From: a virus
IMG/VR virus record: IMGVR_UViG_3300025632_000059
Location: 1 to 28,550 of that record
Strand: one strand, 5' to 3'
DNA: 28,550 nt
How positions within the stretch are numbered: the stretch's first letter is position 1; each line of letters starts with the position of its first letter. The position numbers were made by a program, and so were the translations under genes. A model generated the notes under the pieces. It saw nothing but the letters and a program-made list of their open reading frames with translations, ran no database searches and was not told the DNA's origin. Positions 24,692-28,550 of this stretch are shown here, one piece after another.

Positions 24692-24699
24692 CAAATATA
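24692..24699 (-). promoter_or_regulatory. TAnnTTTG box 4 bases before a start codon
   Basis: The minus strand reads TATATTTG-CAGT-ATG ahead of the 106-aa basic protein, and the TATATTTGCAG core is identical to the one at 20886-20893. If it is a -7 element, transcription would start at or next to the ATG, giving a leaderless mRNA and a head-gene transcript. No -33 box seen. Confidence 0.45.
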
Positions 24700-24709
24700 A
24701 CTCTATTGG

Positions 24710-24910
24710 CTATATATGAATTACACTGCCTGAGTCAAAGGTAAAGCTGTTGTCATAGTCGTTAAAAACACCACGGTGCTCGTCCCCTACCTCGGTGTCA
24801 TTCCAGTTCAAGGAAACCTCCTTGTAGGTTCCTATTTCAGTTGTCTTATCAGATTCAAAAACCTTGTACCCCGTTCTGGTGCAGATGTAGTATGCTGTTC
24901 TGGTTGCCAT
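24710..24910 (-). CDS. Small protein of unknown function, 66 aa
   Basis: The ATG at 24910 overlaps the last base of the upstream TAA (TAATG), so translation is probably coupled to the adhesin-like gene. The sequence (MATRTAYYICTRTGYKVFESDK, then TEIGTYKEVSLNW and a Asp/Asn-rich end) looks like a small beta-strand protein without membrane segments. No family recognised. It ends the appendage cassette, so a minor virion or chaperone-like role for the adhesin is possible, but nothing proves it. Confidence 0.62.
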   Translation of the reverse strand: MATRTAYYICTRTGYKVFESDKTTEIGTYKEVSLNWNDTEVGDEHRGVFNDYDNSFTFDSGSVIHI

Positions 24911-25788
24911 TAGCTTTCAATAAATCTAACGTCGTCAATAGCAAAGTCAGAGGAAAAGTTGTTGGGTGCCTCGTAAACGAAGTAGATGTAGTTCGTGACT
25001 TGGGAGGCTCTGTAGTTGTCTAGACTAATAACGTGCTCCACCCAATAAGAGCTGGTACCACTCCAAGTCGCTGAGGCAGGAGTTATTGAGGTGTGCTGGC
25101 CGCCAGCCGTATTCGTCATCGTGACTCTCCTAGTACTAGTGTTGTAGGCACCAGTTAAAGTAGCAAGAAGCGTTGCTTGGTCAGAAGCAGAGCTTGCTGC
25201 GTCGTCAATGTAAACTTTCAATACACCGGGAGCACTACCAAACATGTGCGCGTAGAACTTCAGGTCTAAACTATTAGTCCCATCAGCCAGCTCGTTCTTA
25301 AAGATAAAGCCGGGAGTCCTCATTAGATAGAGGTTGCTTGTATCCAAGATTCCCGTGGCCTCGGTATAGGCATACCTTGTTCCTGATGCGGTATCGTGAG
25401 CACCTAAGCTACCTCCATCAAACCCTGCGTGAGCTCCATTTGGGCCTGTGTTTCCAGAGCCAGTAGCGTTTGAATCAATCCTCCAGCCCGTAGCTGTCTT
25501 AGTCGTGCTGAGGCCCGCATTCTGCTGCGTTTGATTTTGAACCCACTTATTGTTAGTTGCTGAAGTGCAGTCTGCTCCACTAGCCCAACTGGACATGTCA
25601 CCACTAGGTGACCACCCGCCACCCGAAGTCGTAGTGTTTACCGTTTGACCATTAAACGTCCAATGCTCAGAGAACGGGGTGCTACCAGCAACGCCAGCCA
25701 GCTCAGCAATACTGTTGATAGTAGTGCCGTTGATTTCTGCAACGTCGGCCTTTGCAACTCCAGAAAATGTGGCAAAATTTACTGGCAT
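24910..25788 (-). CDS. MAM/lectin-like adhesin, 292 aa
   Basis: Start ATG at 25788 (MPVNFATFSGVAKADVAEING), three bases after the upstream stop. The first ~40 residues look like a virion-attachment segment (INGTTINSIAELAGV). From about residue 42 the protein reads as one jelly-roll domain: EHWTFNG, GWRIDSNATGSG, a Gly/His-rich loop, LYLMRTPGFIF, LDLKFYAHMFG, VLKVYIDD and the closing strand SDFAIDDVRF (about 280-289). Opening with an aromatic 'F...' strand and closing with 'FAIDD(V/I)' is the hallmark of MAM-type and related concanavalin-like domains that bind glycans or proteins. It is a likely receptor-binding or surface-adhesion virion protein. The fold call is by motif only. Confidence 0.68.
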   Translation of the reverse strand: MPVNFATFSGVAKADVAEINGTTINSIAELAGVAGSTPFSEHWTFNGQTVNTTTSGGGWSPSGDMSSWASGADCTSATNNKWVQNQTQQNAGLSTTKTATGWRIDSNATGSGNTGPNGAHAGFDGGSLGAHDTASGTRYAYTEATGILDTSNLYLMRTPGFIFKNELADGTNSLDLKFYAHMFGSAPGVLKVYIDDAASSASDQATLLATLTGAYNTSTRRVTMTNTAGGQHTSITPASATWSGTSSYWVEHVISLDNYRASQVTNYIYFVYEAPNNFSSDFAIDDVRFIES

Positions 25789-25791
25789 GCC

Positions 25792-26841
25792 TTAGCTGAT
25801 TTTCACCCAGCTACGGTCTGGATAGAAATAAATGAGTGCATTACTTGCATCAATAACGTACCCAATAATTCTTGAATAGTAGTTCTGAGTAGTTGGAGGG
25901 GATGACGCGACAGTGCCGCTCGAAGCCCCTAGATACAGAGGCGTTCCTTGTGCGGCTGTACTCCAGCCCTGATTAGTAGCCATTTTAATACAGCCTTCAA
26001 GTAAAAGCTCTTGAGGGCTCACCGCGTCAGTAGTGCAAAACAACATTGTCGTTCCAGCAGCCGATGATGTATGGTCAGCTGTGGTGATGGGGTTTGTGCC
26101 CTGCCCTTGAGAGTACCTCATGACCCTTCCGGCACTTAGGGTTCCTTGAAAGGAGCCACCTTTTACTAATAGCCTCGAACCTACTCCAAACGCACCAACT
26201 GTATTAACAGATACTAGGCCAACATCGATTTCTGCGGACGTAAGCGTCTGGGACCTAACAACACCAGTTGCTGCAACACCCGTAACAACAGCCGCAGTAA
26301 ACGAACCAGCCGTAATTTTGTGAGTGCCAGAAGAATAGGTGATTTCAGAGTCAGAGGTAAGGGTGTCTGCGTCGCTCCAAATAGCAATCCTGTCTGCCCC
26401 TCCGCTACCGTCGATAGTTCCACCGCCTCCCGAAATCGTGCTAAAGGAAAGGGCTCCGCTTCCGTTTGTTGTTAACGCCTGCCCATTGGTGCCATCTGCT
26501 GTAGGAAGAGTTAGTGTATAAGCTTCCGTAAGGTTAGGGGCTGCAATACTAACCGTATCTGAGCCGTCATTAGATGCCTCAAACAGTGTAAGTTTGCCGG
26601 GCTGAGAGGCGACGGCACCTTTAACCTCTATGTCTTTCGCCTGAAATAACACACCGTCTTGCTGGGCATTGGTTGGCCCACTAGAAAGCCTAAGGATTTC
26701 GGTGCTATGTTCACTAATGAACTTTAAAGTACTTCCGTTACCGGAAATAGTATAAGTCCTGTCGGCATCAGCCTGTGTGAGGCTGGTAGTACCTATGTTA
26801 CCATCCTCAGTTGTAAGTATTCTTTTCCAAGTTGCAGACAT
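25792..26841 (-). CDS. Tail-fibre/appendage-like protein, 349 aa
   Basis: Start ATG at 26841 (MSATWKRILTTEDG). The N-terminal 'TWKRILTTED' opening is common in marine phage fibre proteins. The middle has beta-strand blocks and the fibre motif LPTADGTNGQALTTNGSGALSFS, a Gly-rich hinge (SGGGGTIDGSGG), then DRIAIWSDADTLTSDSEI. The last ~75 residues (LEGCIKMATNQGW, GTPLYLGASSGTV, RIIGYVIDASNALIYFYPDRSW) form a compact beta module that seems to recur at the C-terminus of marine phage fibres. Probably a trimeric fibre or head appendage exposing host-binding sites. It lies next to the MAM-like adhesin and downstream of a larger repeat fibre. No enzymatic motif. Confidence 0.72.
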   Translation of the reverse strand: MSATWKRILTTEDGNIGTTSLTQADADRTYTISGNGSTLKFISEHSTEILRLSSGPTNAQQDGVLFQAKDIEVKGAVASQPGKLTLFEASNDGSDTVSIAAPNLTEAYTLTLPTADGTNGQALTTNGSGALSFSTISGGGGTIDGSGGADRIAIWSDADTLTSDSEITYSSGTHKITAGSFTAAVVTGVAATGVVRSQTLTSAEIDVGLVSVNTVGAFGVGSRLLVKGGSFQGTLSAGRVMRYSQGQGTNPITTADHTSSAAGTTMLFCTTDAVSPQELLLEGCIKMATNQGWSTAAQGTPLYLGASSGTVASSPPTTQNYYSRIIGYVIDASNALIYFYPDRSWVKIS

Positions 26842-26850
26842 GGTGCGCGG

Positions 26851-27030
26851 TTATTTTGCAACCCTCACGCCATTGGCTGCTTCTTTCTTTTCTTCAAGCT
26901 TCAGTAGTCTGTCAAACTCCCTTTCGAGTTTGGACACCAAATCACCTACCACCTTGGCATCCACGGCTTTGATGGTTTGGTTTTCTACAGACTTCTTACA
27001 GAGGGCGACTTCAGTGATGTCTAATTTCAT
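26851..27030 (-). CDS. Small charged protein, 59 aa
   Basis: ATG at 27030 to TAA at 26851-26853, fitting the gap between two neighbouring genes with 9 and 18 bases to spare. It begins MKLDITEVALCKKSVENQ and continues with an amphipathic, Lys/Glu-rich helix (LVSKLEREFDRLLKLEEKK) likely to form a coiled coil. No family recognised. Small coiled-coil proteins beside fibre genes are common in marine phages and might be fibre assembly factors; this is inference. Confidence 0.72.
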   Translation of the reverse strand: MKLDITEVALCKKSVENQTIKAVDAKVVGDLVSKLEREFDRLLKLEEKKEAANGVRVAK

Positions 27031-27048
27031 TTAAATGAGGGTTTGAAT

Positions 27049-27222
27049 TTATTTCGATTTCAACTGGTTCTGTAGTTTTTGCACTACGGCTGCCAGCAAA
27101 AGTACGTCCTTTCCGTCGAACTTGCAATCATGCACGACCTTTAAAAGAAAGGTGAGTTCTGGATGACTAAGGGTGTCAGTAGTTACACCGACACCCTTGT
27201 CACGGTTCTTTAATAGGCTCAT
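27049..27222 (-). CDS. Small helical protein, 57 aa
   Basis: ATG at 27222 (MSLLKNRDKG), five bases after the fibre gene's stop; an in-frame TTG at 27231 overlapping that gene is less likely. The body (LSHPELTFLLKVVHDCKF then VLLLAAVVQKLQNQLKSK) is two amphipathic helices of a kind I associate with small proteins beside marine phage fibre genes. No catalytic motif. A GGAG sits about 10 bases before the ATG, one of the few plausible ribosome binding sites here. Confidence 0.7.
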   Translation of the reverse strand: MSLLKNRDKGVGVTTDTLSHPELTFLLKVVHDCKFDGKDVLLLAAVVQKLQNQLKSK

Positions 27223-27227
27223 TCTTA

Positions 27228-28550
27228 TCAAGCTCCGTCAATGTACAGGTAAAGTCCCGCTGTACCAGTGCCAGTGCCATCGTTAAACGCAAGGCTACCC
27301 TGTGGCATCGTAGTGATTGTAGGGTCGGCTGCATACTTGTTCAGTACCGCAACACCCATTTGAGGGAGCGAAGCCCCGGAGTCTCTTACCTCCCATCCGG
27401 AGAGACCCACGCTTGAGTCAACCCACTTGAAACTTGCTTTGTTTGCAGAAGTTGTAGTGGTGTCAACAATAAGACCCGCTCCGTCTGCGGTAGCGTCCGA
27501 GTGAGCACCCTCAGCAATCTCAATGGTCTTGTCTTCGACCGTCAACGTTTGAACATCAACAGATGATGTAGAGCCATTTACGACGAGGTCACCGTTAATG
27601 GTAACAGTAGTGTCAGCACCTTCGGACGTTGCCGCAGCAATCGTCATCGCCGTTTCAAGGCTGTTCGCGTTGGTCGTTCCGTCGGCATCAACGGTAGATG
27701 TCTTAAATAAGATGTCACCACCGATACCAGCACCAGTACTAATACCACCTGAGAAGGTCAGGTCGGATGCGCTGCCGTTACTGCCTGTGCCGTCTGCACC
27801 AGCCATAGAAGTCATCCCCGTCAGCGCAGCGGCCAAGTCAATGGTTACACTTCCAGAGGCACCACCACCACCGAGGTTTGTGCCAGCGGTAACATTCGTG
27901 ATGTCACCAGTATTCGTAGTGTACCCGAATGACGTAATGCGGTCATTGATTGCCGCAGAGGTCATAAGAGATGTGTCGTTGTCGGCGAAAGCTTCGCTTG
28001 AAAGCTGAATAGAGTTAGCCGCGAACTCAGACACAGTCAGTCCAGAAACGTCTAATGTGACAGAACCAGAAGCTCCGCCACCGGAGAGACCTGTACCAGC
28101 AGTAACACCTGTAATGTCACCAGTGTTTGTGGTGTAGCCGAATGACTCAATGCGGTCGTTAACAGCCGCAGAAGTCATGATGGACGTATCATTGTCTGCA
28201 AACGCCTCGTTTGAGAGTTGAATCGAGTTGGCCGCGAACTCAGTTACCGTCAATCCTGAGACATCCAGCGTAACGCTACCGGAGGCACCGCCCCCAGAAA
28301 GACCAGTTCCCGCAGTAACGCCCGTGACGTCACCGGTGTTTGTCGTATATCCAAATGATGTAATGCGGTCATTAATCGCAGCCGATGTCATAATAGACGT
28401 ATCGTTGTCTGCGAATGCCTCACTCGAAAGTTGAATCGAAGCTGCTGCGAACTCAGATACGGTTAACCCGGAAACGTCGAGGGTGACGGCCCCTGAAGCA
28501 CCGCCTCCAGTAAGACCAGTGCCTGCCGTTACACCCGTAATGTCACCAGT
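27228..28550 (-). CDS. Repeat-containing tail fibre protein, N-terminus off window
   Basis: The frame is open to base 28550, so the N-terminal part lies beyond the right edge; the ATG at 28391 is internal, within a repeat. The visible 440 residues begin with tandem 71-residue repeats (GDITGVTAGTGLSGGGASGSVTLDV, split here as GDITGVTAGTGLSGGG and ASGSVTLDV, then EFAANSIQLS and AFADNDTSI). A unique region follows with INGDLVVNGS and LTVEDKTIEIAEG, a motif familiar from marine phage tail fibres. The C-terminal ~50 residues (WEVRDSGA, MPQGSLAFNDGTGTGTAGLYLYIDG) look like the globular tip. Probably a trimeric, beta-structured fibre whose tip contacts the host. It heads the visible operon and is followed at 5 bases by a small gene. 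Confidence 0.78.
   Translation of the reverse strand, partial: TGDITGVTAGTGLTGGGASGAVTLDVSGLTVSEFAAASIQLSSEAFADNDTSIMTSAAINDRITSFGYTTNTGDVTGVTAGTGLSGGGASGSVTLDVSGLTVTEFAANSIQLSNEAFADNDTSIMTSAAVNDRIESFGYTTNTGDITGVTAGTGLSGGGASGSVTLDVSGLTVSEFAANSIQLSSEAFADNDTSLMTSAAINDRITSFGYTTNTGDITNVTAGTNLGGGGASGSVTIDLAAALTGMTSMAGADGTGSNGSASDLTFSGGISTGAGIGGDILFKTSTVDADGTTNANSLETAMTIAAATSEGADTTVTINGDLVVNGSTSSVDVQTLTVEDKTIEIAEGAHSDATADGAGLIVDTTTTSANKASFKWVDSSVGLSGWEVRDSGASLPQMGVAVLNKYAADPTITTMPQGSLAFNDGTGTGTAGLYLYIDGA
27828..28550 (-). repeat. 213-bp tandem coding repeat
   Basis: Period 213 bp (71 codons): full units at 28179-28391 and 27966-28178, a partial unit at 27828-27965 (46 codons) and another partial unit running off the right edge (28392-28550). 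Each unit boundary at MTSAA repeats exactly 213 bp apart. Protein copies are nearly identical, while the DNA differs at many third codon positions. Confidence 0.93.

Noticed and set aside
27598-28434. Plus-strand open frames of 136 and 68 codons over the fibre gene
   Set aside because: They are antisense to the repeat-containing fibre gene; their Pro/Val-rich repeats simply mirror its 213-bp repeat.
413-28550. tRNA genes, CRISPR arrays, insertion sequences, integrase or attachment sites
   Set aside because: Gaps between genes are at most about 90 bases and contain none of these; the only tandem repeats are within coding sequence.

Overview
The window looks like the late (virion and lysis) arm of a tailed, podovirus-type phage. 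All genes from about 28.5 kb down to 0.5 kb lie on the minus strand and are packed head to tail with stop/start overlaps or gaps of a few bases. Only the truncated gene at the far left is on the plus strand. No bacterial genes, tRNA genes, insertion sequences or CRISPR arrays were seen. Capsid and tail-ring proteins resemble, by eye, those of crAss-like phages and uncultured marine phages, while the three large proteins after the tail genes sit where T7-like phages encode internal (ejection) virion proteins. Start codons mostly lack a Shine-Dalgarno sequence, and several are preceded by TAnnTTTG, the -7 box of Bacteroidota promoters. A Bacteroidota host is therefore the best guess, but it is inferred and no -33 box was found.

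Reading in the direction of transcription (right to left): (1) 28550-24710, a receptor-binding/appendage cassette: a repeat-containing tail-fibre-like protein running off the right edge, two very small proteins, a second fibre-like protein, a MAM/lectin-like adhesin and a 66-residue protein. (2) 24687-20947, head genes: a small basic protein with an SAAYWAN motif, an acidic scaffold-like protein, the HK97-type major capsid protein and a 268-residue protein with an AT-hook-like N-terminus. A hairpin follows the capsid gene, and a strong terminator follows the 268-residue gene. (3) 20866-13971, neck and tail: two ring/adaptor-like proteins and a 1777-residue crAss-type stabilization (tail) protein. 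(4) 13960-1533, three internal virion proteins, the last a 3286-residue multidomain 'polyvalent' protein with an HEAFH zinc-protease motif. (5) 1536-502, lysis: a DUF5675 protein, a holin-like membrane protein and a 43-residue acidic protein, linked by overlapping starts and stops. (6) 412-2, the C-terminal part of a plus-strand PD-(D/E)XK nuclease-like protein, ending at a rho-independent terminator that separates it from the converging late unit.

Together these genes would assemble the head, close it with ring proteins, attach a short tail with adhesins, load ejection proteins and lyse the host. Portal and large terminase are not in this window and probably lie to the right. Family assignments come from reading motifs only; no database search was run.
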